DNA from: Pseudomonadota bacterium
GTDB taxonomy: Bacteria; Pseudomonadota; Alphaproteobacteria; Acetobacterales; Acetobacteraceae
DNA length: 32,064 nucleotides
Assembly (NCBI GenBank): GCA_021808545.1
Contig: JAKBBM010000001.1
Span: forward strand, 85,330-117,393
Direction of reading: 5' to 3'
Shown here: in pieces, positions 1-11,260 of the stretch
How the letters are laid out: each line of letters starts with the position of its first letter
Numbering within the stretch: the stretch's first letter is position 1
Translations under genes and position numbers: made by a program
Notes under the pieces: model-generated
What the model saw: the letters and a program-made list of their open reading frames with translations, nothing else
The model's database searches: none
What the model was told of the DNA's origin: nothing

Positions 1-1
1 C

Positions 2-313
2 GTGCCGGCTGGGGCGGTGATCGTGTATGTGCCGCTTTGCCTTTATATGTTGGGTGCTGGGCATCCGCTGCACGGCATTCTGCTCGCCATTTATTGCTTC
101 GTTGTCGTCGGCGGGGCGGATTCGCTCCTGCGCCCCTGGCTGATCGCGCGCGGGGCATCGCTGCCCTATGCCGTTACGCTGATCGGGGTTCTGGGCGGCG
201 TTATCACCTTCGGGGCGCTTGGAATATTTCTGGGGCCGGTGCTGCTCGCCCTGGGGCTCGCCGTGGCCGAGGAATTCGCCGGACAACCAAGAGGCTCTTG
301 GCGGCAGCCGTAA
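2..313 (+). CDS. AI-2E family transporter, C-terminal fragment (5' end outside window)
   Basis: This is the last 103 or so codons of a polytopic inner-membrane protein. The hydrophobic segments and the run 'GADSLLRPWLIARG' followed by a glycine-rich 'LIGVLGGVITFGALGIFLGP' helix match the C-terminal part of the AI-2E/PerM-like exporter family. Members usually have about 350 residues, so roughly two thirds lies upstream of the window. The GTG at base 2 is only the first possible start in the visible piece and should not be taken as the real start. The substrate cannot be told from this fragment; the family name comes from one E. coli member and does not imply autoinducer transport here. It is followed by an AT-rich gap of 44 bases before yraN. 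Confidence 0.85.
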   Translation: MPAGAVIVYVPLCLYMLGAGHPLHGILLAIYCFVVVGGADSLLRPWLIARGASLPYAVTLIGVLGGVITFGALGIFLGPVLLALGLAVAEEFAGQPRGSWRQP

Positions 314-357
314 GGGATGTTGGTAAAATATTAACTAATTTTGGCTAAGTACGAATT

Positions 358-747
358 ATGCTTGGTCATCAGGATGATAAAACATCATCAATCGTTAACC
401 GTCGTGCCGCGGAGGCAAAAGGCCGCGCGGCGGAGGATGAGGTCGCGGCCCGCTTGCGGAATCGCGGCCTCACCATCCTCGCCCGGCGCTTGCGCACCGG
501 CGCCGGGGAGATCGATCTCGTCGCGGCGGACGATCAATCCCTGATCTTCATCGAGGTGAAGGCCAGACGGACATTGACCGAGGCGGCCTATGCCGTTTCC
601 CCGCGCCAGCAGGCCCGGCTGCTTGAAGCCGCCAGTGTGGCCCTGGCGCACAGGTCGGATTGGGCCCGGCCCTGCACGCGGTTCGACGTGGCGCTGGTTT
701 CAGGCGGCGCTGTCAGCATCATCGAGGATGCGATCCGCTATCATTGA
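358..747 (+). CDS. yraN: YraN/UPF0102 family endonuclease-like protein
   Basis: The 129-residue protein has the UPF0102 core: 'GRAAEDEVAARL' near residues 22-33, then 'GAGEIDLVAADD' and 'LIFIEVKAR' near residues 48-69. The E...D...EVK arrangement is the PD-(D/E)XK-type nuclease fold signature seen across this family. The family is widespread and often linked with rsmI, but its cellular role is not well settled. Length is typical (about 120-130). The ATG at 358 is preferred because it leaves a short N-terminal lead before the conserved domain. The upstream gap (314-357) is AT-rich and may contain a promoter, though no clear -35/-10 pair stands out. The gene overlaps the 3' end of the convergent M20 peptidase by 7 bases. 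Confidence 0.93.
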   Translation: MLGHQDDKTSSIVNRRAAEAKGRAAEDEVAARLRNRGLTILARRLRTGAGEIDLVAADDQSLIFIEVKARRTLTEAAYAVSPRQQARLLEAASVALAHRSDWARPCTRFDVALVSGGAVSIIEDAIRYH

Positions 748-2129
748 ACCTCTTGCCCGGCGAAGGCGCTGAGCAGCCTGGCCTGGGCACGCATGCCGCG
801 ATGAAAGCAGGCTAGCTCGAATTTCTCATTTGGCGAATGGATGCAGTCATCATCCAGCCCGAATCCCACCAAGAGCGTATCCAGCCCCAGATGCGTCTTG
901 AACGCCTCCACCACCGGAATCGACGCGCCGCAGCCGATCAGCGCCGCTGGCGTGCCGAACTCGGCCTCCAGCGCCGTTTGCGCCGCGCGCAGGAACGGGG
1001 CGTCGGGGCTGACGGCAAAACCGGGCGCCGCCCCGCCACGGCGGAATGTGGCTGCCGCGTCGGCGGGCAGGCGGTCGCGCACAAATTGCTCGAAGCCATC
1101 CAGGATTTTGTGCGGGTCCTGCCCCGCGACGAGGCGGAAGGTGAGCTTGGCCGTGGCCTCGGCGGGAATGATCGTCTTTGATCCCTCGCCCTGATAGCCG
1201 CTGAAAATACCGTTGATTTCCGCGGTCGGCCGGGCCCAGAGCTGGGCCAGCGAACCTTGGGTTGCTTCGCCCGCCGGATGATGCAGCCCGACATCGCCAA
1301 GGAAACCCGCGGCATCAAAACCAAGTCGTTCCCAGGAGCGCGCCAGGGCTGGCGGCACTGGCGCCACGCCATCGTAAAAGCCGGGAATGGTGATGCGCCC
1401 AGCCGCATCCTTCATCTGCCCCAGAATGGTTGTAAGCGCCTGGGCCGGGTTGAGGGCGATGCCGCCAAACAGGCCCGAATGCAGGTCGCGTCTTGGCCCG
1501 TGCAGCGTAACCTCAATGGCGGCAAGGCCGCGCAGCGAGGTGGTGATGGCCGGGGTGGTGAAATTCCACATATTGGTGTCCGCCACCAGCACGAAATCGG
1601 CCGCCAGGGCCGCGCGTTCATTTTGCAGCAATTCGACCAAGGACGGGCTGCCATTTTCTTCCTCACCCTCCAGCAGCACGGTCAGCCGTACGGGCAAGCC
1701 GCCCGTGGCGGCCAGATGCGCCCGGCAGGCTTCCAGAAAGCTGATGACTTGCCCCTTATCGTCCACCGCGCCCCGGGCCACGATGCGTTTGCCGCGCGGG
1801 CCTTCCACCAGCTGCGGGGTAAACGGGTCGGCATGCCATAATTCCAGCGGGTCGGCGGGCTGCACGTCGTAATGACCATAAAACAGCACATGCGGCGCCT
1901 CTGGCCCTGCCGCATGGTGGGTGGCGATGACACCGGGCAGGCCCGATGTTTCCGACAGCCGGGCCGTAAACCCCATCTCCGCCAGCAGGTCGCGCACCCA
2001 GGTGGCGGCAAGGCGGCAATCGTGCGCATGGGCCGGCTGCGCGCTGATGCTGGGGATGCGCAAAAAGGCGAAAAGCCGTTCAAGTGAGGCATTCAGCCCG
2101 GAATCAATATGGTCGAGAATATTTTGCAT
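741..2129 (-). CDS. M20 family metallopeptidase (dipeptidase-like)
   Basis: This is a cytosolic di-zinc peptidase of the M20 family, likely cleaving dipeptides or acyl-amino acids. The metal and catalytic motifs appear in order: 'YGHYDVQP' (first metal histidine and nearby catalytic aspartate), 'GAVDDKGQ' (bridging aspartate), 'EGEEENGS' (catalytic glutamate pair), with the dimerisation insert in the middle and a late 'HSPNE' (metal-binding histidine). The track ORF begins at 2207, but the conserved family start 'MQNILDHIDSGLNASLERLFAFLRIPS' begins at the ATG at 2129. That start leaves a 76-bp divergent promoter gap before cysS, whereas 2207 would overlap cysS. The resulting 462 residues fit the family length of about 450-470. 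The exact substrate cannot be assigned. Confidence 0.92.
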   Translation of the reverse strand: MQNILDHIDSGLNASLERLFAFLRIPSISAQPAHAHDCRLAATWVRDLLAEMGFTARLSETSGLPGVIATHHAAGPEAPHVLFYGHYDVQPADPLELWHADPFTPQLVEGPRGKRIVARGAVDDKGQVISFLEACRAHLAATGGLPVRLTVLLEGEEENGSPSLVELLQNERAALAADFVLVADTNMWNFTTPAITTSLRGLAAIEVTLHGPRRDLHSGLFGGIALNPAQALTTILGQMKDAAGRITIPGFYDGVAPVPPALARSWERLGFDAAGFLGDVGLHHPAGEATQGSLAQLWARPTAEINGIFSGYQGEGSKTIIPAEATAKLTFRLVAGQDPHKILDGFEQFVRDRLPADAAATFRRGGAAPGFAVSPDAPFLRAAQTALEAEFGTPAALIGCGASIPVVEAFKTHLGLDTLLVGFGLDDDCIHSPNEKFELACFHRGMRAQARLLSAFAGQEVQ

Positions 2130-2205
2130 GCGCCTATGTGGGGACAGGCGGTGCAAAAGATCAATGCGGCTTGATTTGGCGTGAAAAGACGCCGAAACAG
2201 CCCCC

Positions 2206-3552
2206 ATGACCCAATTGACGCTTTATAACACGCGCACCCGGCGCAAAGAGGTTTTCACGCCGCTCGACCCCGCCAATATACGGGCCTATTTGTGTGGGCC
2301 GACCGTGTATGACAGGGCGCATCTGGGCAATGCGCGCAATGTGGTCATTTTCGACATTCTGATCCGCCTGCTGCGCCGGCTTTATCCGCGTGTCACCTAT
2401 GTCCGCAACATCACCGACATTGATGACAAGATCAACACCCGCGCGAAAGAGCGCGGGGTGAGCATCGAGCAGGTGACCGAAGGGCCGATCCGCTGGTATC
2501 ATGAGGATATGGCGGCACTTCATGCCCTACCGCCCGATCTCGAGCCGCGCGCGACCGATCATCTGCCCGAAATTATCGCCATTATCGAAAAATTGATCGC
2601 CAACGGCCATGCCTATGTGGCCGAGGGACATGTGCTGTTCGCCGTGGCGTCCAATCCTGATTACGGCAAATTCTCGGGCCGCAGCCCCGACGAGCTGATT
2701 GCCGGCGCGCGCGTGGATGTGGCCCCCTATAAGCGCGACGCGGGGGATTTCGTGTTGTGGAAACCCTCTTCGCCTGACCTGCCGGGGTGGGAGAGCCCCT
2801 GGGGGCGCGGCCGCCCCGGCTGGCATATTGAATGTTCGGCCATGTCAAGGAAGCATTTGGGCCAGGATTTTGATATTCATGGCGGCGGGGATGATTTGAT
2901 TTTCCCGCATCATGAAAACGAAATCGCGCAATCTTGCTGCGCGTTTCCGGGGTCGCATTTCGCCAATATATGGGTGCATAACCGCATGCTGCTGGTGAAT
3001 GGCGAGAAGATGAGTAAATCGCTCGGCAATTTCCTGGTGCTGCACGATGTGTTGGAAAAAGCGCCCGGCGAGGCGGTGCGATTTTTGCTCATGCGCTCGC
3101 ATTACCGTTCCACGCTGGATTTTTCTGATGCCGGATTGAAAGAGGCCAAGGCGGAATTGGACCGTTTTTACCGCGCCTTGGAAAAACACAAAGATGGTGC
3201 GACATCGCCTGAAATTCCGCAAAGCGTGATGACCCCGCTCTTGGACGATCTGAACACACCCGGGGCCATTGCGGCATTGCATGCGCTGGCCGATGCGGCG
3301 CTGGCGGGCGAGGCGAGGGCCGCAGCCGATCTGCGCGCGGCGGGGCAGGTGTTGGGATTGTTCAATGCCACGCCGGATGAATGGTTCCGGGGCGGGATTG
3401 ATCAGTATAAGCTGGACATGTTGCTCTCCGACCGTGCCGCTGCAAAGCAACGCAAGGATTATACCGAGGCTGACCGTATACGTGCAGAAATTGAAGCTAT
3501 GGGTCTTATCGTCGAGGATTTCCCTGGCGGTTCTAGTGTGAGACTGAAATGA
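2206..3552 (+). CDS. cysS: Cysteinyl-tRNA synthetase
   Basis: A class I aminoacyl-tRNA synthetase that charges tRNA-Cys, 448 residues, full length for the family. The HIGH-type motif is 'HLGN' at residues 39-42 and the KMSKS loop is 'KMSKSLGNF' from about residue 268. The catalytic zinc ligands are visible as C30 ('YLCGPTVYD'), the cysteine in 'WHIECSAMS' and the histidine in 'GGGDDLIFPHHENE'. The DALR-like anticodon-binding helices and a C-terminal 'DRAAAKQRKDYTEADRIR' segment are present. No clear Shine-Dalgarno precedes the ATG. The stop overlaps the start of the next gene (ATGA), so the RNA methyltransferase is probably translationally coupled to it. Confidence 0.98.
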   Translation: MTQLTLYNTRTRRKEVFTPLDPANIRAYLCGPTVYDRAHLGNARNVVIFDILIRLLRRLYPRVTYVRNITDIDDKINTRAKERGVSIEQVTEGPIRWYHEDMAALHALPPDLEPRATDHLPEIIAIIEKLIANGHAYVAEGHVLFAVASNPDYGKFSGRSPDELIAGARVDVAPYKRDAGDFVLWKPSSPDLPGWESPWGRGRPGWHIECSAMSRKHLGQDFDIHGGGDDLIFPHHENEIAQSCCAFPGSHFANIWVHNRMLLVNGEKMSKSLGNFLVLHDVLEKAPGEAVRFLLMRSHYRSTLDFSDAGLKEAKAELDRFYRALEKHKDGATSPEIPQSVMTPLLDDLNTPGAIAALHALADAALAGEARAAADLRAAGQVLGLFNATPDEWFRGGIDQYKLDMLLSDRAAAKQRKDYTEADRIRAEIEAMGLIVEDFPGGSSVRLK

Positions 3553-4325
3553 CCGGGCGTGATGGTGGTGCGGATCTGGCGCCAATCGATCCTTCGCCGG
3601 TCGTGATTCTCGTGCGGCCGCAAATGGCGGAGAATATCGGCGCGGTCGCGCGTGCCATGGGCAATGGGGGACTGTTTCACTTGCGGCTCGTCGCCCCGCG
3701 CGATGGCTGGCCGCTGCCGCGCGCCTGGATCACCGGCTCCGGCGCGCATCGTATTCTCGAAGCTGCCCAAATTTTTGCGAGCGTTGCCGATGCCGTTGCC
3801 GATCTGCACCGTGTATTCGCAACCTGCCCGCGCCCACGCCATATCATCAAGCCCGTACTTACCGCGCGTGGTGGTGCGGCCGAAATCGTGAGTGCTGGGC
3901 AGCGGGGGTTGAAAACCGGCATTTTGTTTGGGCCGGAACGAACCGGGTTGGATAATGAGGATATCGCTTACGCGGACAGCCTGATCCGTTACGATCTCAA
4001 TCCTGATTTCATGTCCCTCAACCTCGCCCAGGCGGTGATGGTTATGGGCTATGAATGGTGGTTGGCACGCGCGCCCGAGCAGCCCATGCGCGAATTGCAG
4101 GTGAATGAGACGGCGCCCGCGACCAAGGGCGAGCTTGATCATTTCATGGCGCATTTGATCCGCGCCTGCGATGAGTCGGGTTTTTTGCGCAACCCGCAAA
4201 AGCGCCCTGGCATGGTGCGCAATTTGCGGCATTTTTTCCAGCGTGGCGAGATTACGCGTCAGGAGCTAAACACGCTGCATGGCGTGATTTCGGAACTGGC
4301 GCGCCACCGGCACAAAGCGGACTGA
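3549..4325 (+). CDS. trmJ: TrmJ-type tRNA 2'-O-methyltransferase (SpoU/TrmH superfamily)
   Basis: The 258-residue protein shows the three SPOUT motifs in order: 'MAENIGAVARAMGNGG' (motif 1), 'GILFGPERTGLDNEDI' (motif 2) and 'NPDFMSLNLAQAVMVMGYE' (motif 3, end of the trefoil knot). The C-terminal tail with 'KRPGMVRNLRHFFQRGEIT' matches the TrmJ extension rather than TrmL or TrmH. The family methylates the ribose at position 32 of several tRNAs in E. coli; whether C, U or both are modified here cannot be seen. The first 14 residues are a variable lead, and the 4-base ATGA overlap with cysS fixes the start well. It faces ilvA with only 9 bases between stops and no terminator visible. Confidence 0.88.
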   Translation: MTGRDGGADLAPIDPSPVVILVRPQMAENIGAVARAMGNGGLFHLRLVAPRDGWPLPRAWITGSGAHRILEAAQIFASVADAVADLHRVFATCPRPRHIIKPVLTARGGAAEIVSAGQRGLKTGILFGPERTGLDNEDIAYADSLIRYDLNPDFMSLNLAQAVMVMGYEWWLARAPEQPMRELQVNETAPATKGELDHFMAHLIRACDESGFLRNPQKRPGMVRNLRHFFQRGEITRQELNTLHGVISELARHRHKAD

Positions 4326-4334
4326 AACGGCGCC

Positions 4335-5531
4335 TTACACCCGCCGGAGCACGAACACTTCCGCAAGAGAGGCTTCGATTGCCGCACCATGGGCGGCGTC
4401 CCGCGCCTCGATCATGATCTCAAGCTGTGCATCCTGCACCGAGGGGCTGGAGAACAGGCGGTGATGCGAGACCTCGATAATATTGCCGCCAAGCTGCCCG
4501 ATACGTGTGGACACCTCGGCCAGCATGCCCGGCCGGTCTGGCATTTCCAGCACCACGCGCAGCAGCCGTCCGTCGCGCAGCAGGTTGCGCATGAGCGTGT
4601 TGGCCAGAATCCGCGGGTCTATATTGGCGCCGCAGATGGAAATGCCAATCTTCTTGCCCTTGAAATGCTCAGGAAAGCTTAGCACCGCGGCCAGGCCGGC
4701 GGCGCCGGCCCCTTCGGCCACTTGCTTGGCGTTTTCCACCAGCACGGCAATGGCCCGCTCCACCGCATGCTCGCTCACCACCAGCACCGGCACCTTGAAA
4801 TGCTTCAATATCTCCAGCGGAAGCTGGCCGATATCGCGCACGGCAATACCCTCGGCCACGGTCGGCCCGCCCACCCGGATTGGCTCACCAGCAAGGGCCT
4901 GGGCGAAGGCGGCGTAATTCTCAACCTCGGCGCCAAAAACTTGGCAGCCTGGCCGTATGGCCTGTGCCACCACGGCGCTGCCCGCCACCAGCCCGCCACC
5001 CCCCGTGGCCACCACCAGTGCGTCCAGGTCGGGCACATCCTCGAACATTTCCAGCGCCATGGTGCCTTGGCCGGCAATCACCGCCGGATCGTCATACGGG
5101 TGCAGAAAGAGCAGCCCGTCCTCGGCTGCCAGCCGGTGCGCCTCGGCCGCGGCTTCGGCCAGCGTCTCGCCATGCAGCACCACCTGCGCGCCCCAGGCGG
5201 CGGTGCGGGTGACCTTGGTTGCCGGGGTGTGGCGCGGCATGACAATGGTGGCGCGAATGCCAGCCAGCTGCGCATGGCGGGCCACGGCCTGGGCGTGATT
5301 CCCGGCCGACATCGCCACCACCCCCGCCTTGCGCTCTTGCGGGCTAAGCAGGGCAATACGGTTGGCCGCCCCGCGTTCCTTAAAGGCGCCGGTGGCCTGC
5401 ATATGGTCGTATTTAATATAGACTTCCGCGCCGGTGAGGCGGGAAATGGCATCGGCGCGCAGGAACGGCGAGCGCAGCACCGCGCCCCGGATCCGCGTAG
5501 CCGCGTCCTGCACATCCTGGAAAGTGATCAT
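4335..5531 (-). CDS. ilvA: Threonine ammonia-lyase with C-terminal ACT domain
   Basis: A PLP enzyme that deaminates threonine to 2-oxobutanoate, the first step of isoleucine synthesis (or threonine catabolism). The cofactor lysine lies in 'ATGAFKERGAANR', and the phosphate-binding glycine run is 'VATGGGGLVAGSA'. At 398 residues, with one C-terminal ACT-like region ('VVLEMPDRPGMLAEVSTRIGQLGGNIIEVSHHR'), it is the shorter bacterial form rather than the E. coli ilvA form, which has two regulatory repeats of about 90 residues. The ACT segment suggests amino-acid feedback. Serine dehydratase activity is a common side reaction. The start at 5531 gives the usual family N-terminus 'MITFQDVQDAATRIRG'. 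It lies 7 bases downstream of greA on the same strand and may be cotranscribed. Confidence 0.93.
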   Translation of the reverse strand: MITFQDVQDAATRIRGAVLRSPFLRADAISRLTGAEVYIKYDHMQATGAFKERGAANRIALLSPQERKAGVVAMSAGNHAQAVARHAQLAGIRATIVMPRHTPATKVTRTAAWGAQVVLHGETLAEAAAEAHRLAAEDGLLFLHPYDDPAVIAGQGTMALEMFEDVPDLDALVVATGGGGLVAGSAVVAQAIRPGCQVFGAEVENYAAFAQALAGEPIRVGGPTVAEGIAVRDIGQLPLEILKHFKVPVLVVSEHAVERAIAVLVENAKQVAEGAGAAGLAAVLSFPEHFKGKKIGISICGANIDPRILANTLMRNLLRDGRLLRVVLEMPDRPGMLAEVSTRIGQLGGNIIEVSHHRLFSSPSVQDAQLEIMIEARDAAHGAAIEASLAEVFVLRRV

Positions 5532-5538
5532 GCCGGAC

Positions 5539-6012
5539 TCAGACGTAGCTGATTTTCAGGATTTCGTACGATTTGTCGCCGCCCGGGGCGGGCACGGCCA
5601 CCGTGTCGCCGACGCGCTTGGCGATCAGCGCCTTGGCCAGCGGCGAGGTAACAGACAGGCGCGACTGCTTGATATCGGCCTCATGCATGCCGACGATCTG
5701 GTAACTGACCTCAATCTCGGTATCCTCATCGACCAGCAGCACCGAGGCGCCGAACTTCACCGTATCGCCCGAGAGGCTTGAGGGGTCGATCACCTCGGCG
5801 GCGGAGGTGATCTCCTCCAGCTCCGCGATCCGGCCCTCGATAAAGGATTGGCGCTCACGCGCGGCGTGGTATTCGGCATTTTCCGACAGATCGCCATGCG
5901 CGCGTGCTTCCGCGATCGCCCGGATAATCGCGGGGCGTTCTTGCGCCTTCAGGTGCCGCAATTCGTCTTCAAGCGCCGCGAGGCCTGCCGCGGTCATGGG
6001 GAATTTCTGCAC
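5539..6012 (-). CDS. greA: Transcription elongation factor GreA (GTG start)
   Basis: This factor rescues backtracked RNA polymerase by stimulating transcript cleavage. The N-terminal coiled coil with '[27 protein letters not shown]' carries the acidic tip residues, and the C-terminal FKBP-like domain ends at '[10 protein letters not shown]'. The track extends the ORF to 6138, but the family N-terminus ([16 protein letters not shown]) begins at a GTG at 6012. That GTG is preceded 6 bases upstream by a good Shine-Dalgarno ('AGGAG'). This start gives 157 residues, the standard GreA length. An upstream start would run into the carB 3' end and across the palindrome at 6066-6089. Gene order carA-carB-greA on one strand suggests partial cotranscription. 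Confidence 0.97.
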   Translation of the reverse strand: MQKFPMTAAGLAALEDELRHLKAQERPAIIRAIAEARAHGDLSENAEYHAARERQSFIEGRIAELEEITSAAEVIDPSSLSGDTVKFGASVLLVDEDTEIEVSYQIVGMHEADIKQSRLSVTSPLAKALIAKRVGDTVAVPAPGGDKSYEILKISYV

Positions 6013-6065
6013 TGCGTCTCCTACTAAAAGGATGCACCCAAATTCGGGTCTGGTTGTAGCGGGGT

Positions 6066-6089
6066 GGGCCGCCAAGATCTTGGCGGCCC
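6066..6089. repeat. Perfect 24-bp palindrome between carB and greA
   Basis: The sequence GGGCCGCCAAGA is followed directly by its reverse complement, so the whole 24 bases are self-complementary. It begins 5 bases after the carB stop on the minus strand. As RNA it would form a strong stem with a tight loop. No U-run follows on either strand, so it is not a textbook intrinsic terminator. It could slow or partially terminate polymerase between carB and greA, protect the carB 3' end, or be a protein-binding site. Confidence 0.6.
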
Positions 6090-6094
6090 GCTGA

Positions 6095-9337
<3,243 letters not shown>

Positions 9338-9395
9338 GGGAAAATCCTGGAGGGTAAGCTGCGGGCGCCGTGAGCGGCCAAGCGGGTCGTTGAGT

Positions 9396-10718
9396 TTACG
9401 CCATCATCTCCGCGAAACGGCGGAACAAATAGGCGCTATCACTTGGCCCGGGGCTGGCCTCGGGGTGATACTGCACGGAAAATACACGTTTTTCCTTGCA
9501 GGAAATGCCTTCGTTCGAGCCATCGAACAGTGAGACATGCGTGACCTCAACCCCCTGGGGCAGGCTCTTTTCATCCACCGCGAAACCATGATTTTGCGAG
9601 GTGATCTCCACCTTGCCCGTGGTCAGATCCTTCACCGGCTGGTTGGCCCCCCTATGCCCGCGCGCGAGCTTGTAGGTTTTGCCGCCCAGGGCCGTGGCCA
9701 GGAGCTGGTGGCCCAGGCAGATGCCAAAAATGGGCACCCCAGCCGCGATCACCCCCTGGATCATGGGCACGGCATAGGGTGCCGTTGCCGCCGGATCGCC
9801 CGGCCCGTTGGAGAGAAACACGCCATCGGGCTTGTGACGGAGAATATCCGCGGCACTGGACTGGGCGGGCACCACCGTCACCTTGCAGCCAACACTGGCA
9901 AGGCTGCGCAGAATATTGCGCTTGGCGCCAAAATCCACCGCCACGACGTTGAATGTCGCATCCGGCGCGGCAAACCCATGGTCCCAGCTCCAGGTGCCGC
10001 CGGTCCATTCATAAGATTGCGTGCAGGACACTTCCTTGGCCAGATCCAGCCCCTCAAGCCCGCTCCAGGCTTGCGCCTGGGCGGTGAGGGCGGGAATATC
10101 GAACCGCCCATCCTCGGGGTAGGCCAGCACGGCATTTGGCGCGCCCTGGTCGCGGATGCGCAAGGTAAGCGCGCGCGTATCCACCCCCGCGATGCCGGGA
10201 ATGCCCATTTTGACAAGCCAGGCGCCCAGATCGGCCGAAGAGCGGTAATTGGAGGGCGCGGTGAAATCCTCCTTCACCACCAGCCCGCGCGCGAAAATGT
10301 GCGCCGCCTCCATATCCTCCTCATTCGTGCCCACATTGCCAATATGGGGGAAGGTGAAGGTGATGATCTGCCCGGCATAGGAGGGATCGGTCAATGTTTC
10401 CTGATAGCCGGTGAGACCAGTATTAAAGCAGAGTTCGGACGGCGCGCTCACCCTATGCGCGCCAAAGCCCCGGCCCCAGAATACGCTGCCGTCAGCCAGC
10501 ACTAGGGCGCTGGTGGCGCCGGCGGGCACCTCGGCGGCGGGAGGTGAGAAATCGTCCATGCTCAGCCCGGTGGCGGCCATAATGGCTGGCCAATGGCGCG
10601 GCGGGATGGCATTGCTGCTGCGCCATTTGCGAACGGCCTCGGGCGAGACGCCGGTTAGGGCGGCGGCGGCTTCGGCGCCGCCCAGGCGGCGCAATATGTC
10701 TTCGATGGGGGTTTGCAT
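9396..10718 (-). CDS. carA: Carbamoyl-phosphate synthase small subunit with N-terminal HTH-like domain
   Basis: The glutaminase subunit hydrolyses glutamine and channels ammonia to CarB. The class I amidotransferase cysteine is in '[15 protein letters not shown]' and the His/Glu pair in '[10 protein letters not shown]'. The usual CarA start ('[15 protein letters not shown]') begins only at about residue 66. Before it lies an in-frame extension, '[23 protein letters not shown]' through '[20 protein letters not shown]', which looks like a compact Cro/YdaS-type helix-turn-helix. I recall a small domain called 'carph-isopro' in NCBI annotation that was named partly for its occurrence on CarA proteins, so the fusion may be known in some lineages. 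The start at 10718 has no Shine-Dalgarno, and an ATG at 10757 is an alternative. The gene is divergent from the yqeY-dnaG-rpoD run. Confidence 0.96.
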   Translation of the reverse strand: MQTPIEDILRRLGGAEAAAALTGVSPEAVRKWRSSNAIPPRHWPAIMAATGLSMDDFSPPAAEVPAGATSALVLADGSVFWGRGFGAHRVSAPSELCFNTGLTGYQETLTDPSYAGQIITFTFPHIGNVGTNEEDMEAAHIFARGLVVKEDFTAPSNYRSSADLGAWLVKMGIPGIAGVDTRALTLRIRDQGAPNAVLAYPEDGRFDIPALTAQAQAWSGLEGLDLAKEVSCTQSYEWTGGTWSWDHGFAAPDATFNVVAVDFGAKRNILRSLASVGCKVTVVPAQSSAADILRHKPDGVFLSNGPGDPAATAPYAVPMIQGVIAAGVPIFGICLGHQLLATALGGKTYKLARGHRGANQPVKDLTTGKVEITSQNHGFAVDEKSLPQGVEVTHVSLFDGSNEGISCKEKRVFSVQYHPEASPGPSDSAYLFRRFAEMMA

Positions 10719-10722
10719 GGGG

Positions 10723-10754
10723 GTTGAATAGCGGAATTTTGCTCCGCGCTCAAC
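10723..10754. promoter_or_regulatory. Imperfect dyad just upstream of carA
   Basis: Between carA and the divergent yqeY-like gene lies a two-part inverted repeat. Outer arms GTTGA/TCAAC and inner arms GCGGA/TCCGC are separated by small mismatched joints and a 7-base centre. It ends 4 bases before the carA ATG. It could be an operator, or a stem-loop in the carA leader that affects initiation. Because CarA itself carries an HTH-like domain, self-recognition of this site is a testable idea only. If carA starts at 10757 instead, the repeat is coding. Confidence 0.35.
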
Positions 10755-10797
10755 CATAACGTAAGAGTAGTGGAAATTTTTTCCGGAGACCGAGATT

Positions 10798-11256
10798 ATG
10801 AGCCTGAGAGATGACCTGACCGCCGCCGTGAAAGCCGCCATGCTGGCGCGGGATACGGCGCGCACCTCCGCCTTGCGCATGATTCAGGCCAAGCTGAAGG
10901 ATACCGACATCGCCGCCCGCCCCAAGGGGGTGAACGCCATTCCAGATGACGAAATCCTGGCCATGCTGCGCTCGATGATCAAATCCCGGCGGGATTCGGT
11001 GGCGCTCTACCGCCAGGGCGGGCGCGAGGAGCTGGCCGCCAAGGAAGAGGCCGAAATCGCTGTGATCTCGGAATTCCTGCCGCAAACGCTGGAAGGTTCA
11101 GCGCTGGAAGCGGCGATTGCCGAGGCCATTGCCGCCACCGGGGCGGCAAGCCCCAAAGATATGGGTAAGGTGATTGGCGCGCTGAAGGCCAAACATGGCG
11201 CGGCGCTGGATATGGCCGTGGCCTCGGCCGCGGTGAAGGCCGCGCTGGCCGGCTGA
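10798..11256 (+). CDS. yqeY: GatB/YqeY domain-containing protein
   Basis: The 152-residue protein is the stand-alone YqeY family, related to the helical tail of the GatB amidotransferase subunit. The signature run 'LRDDLTAAVKAAMLARDTARTSALRMI' at the N-terminus and 'KSRRDSVALYRQGGREELAAKEEAEIAVISEFLP' in the middle are typical. The C-terminal half resembles the tRNA-interacting part of GatB, but the function of the free protein is not settled. The start has a Shine-Dalgarno-like 'CCGGAGA' 9 bases upstream. The stop is followed after 4 bases by dnaG, and this yqeY-dnaG-rpoD order is a common alphaproteobacterial arrangement, which supports cotranscription. Confidence 0.93.
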   Translation: MSLRDDLTAAVKAAMLARDTARTSALRMIQAKLKDTDIAARPKGVNAIPDDEILAMLRSMIKSRRDSVALYRQGGREELAAKEEAEIAVISEFLPQTLEGSALEAAIAEAIAATGAASPKDMGKVIGALKAKHGAALDMAVASAAVKAALAG

Positions 11257-11260
11257 GCGG

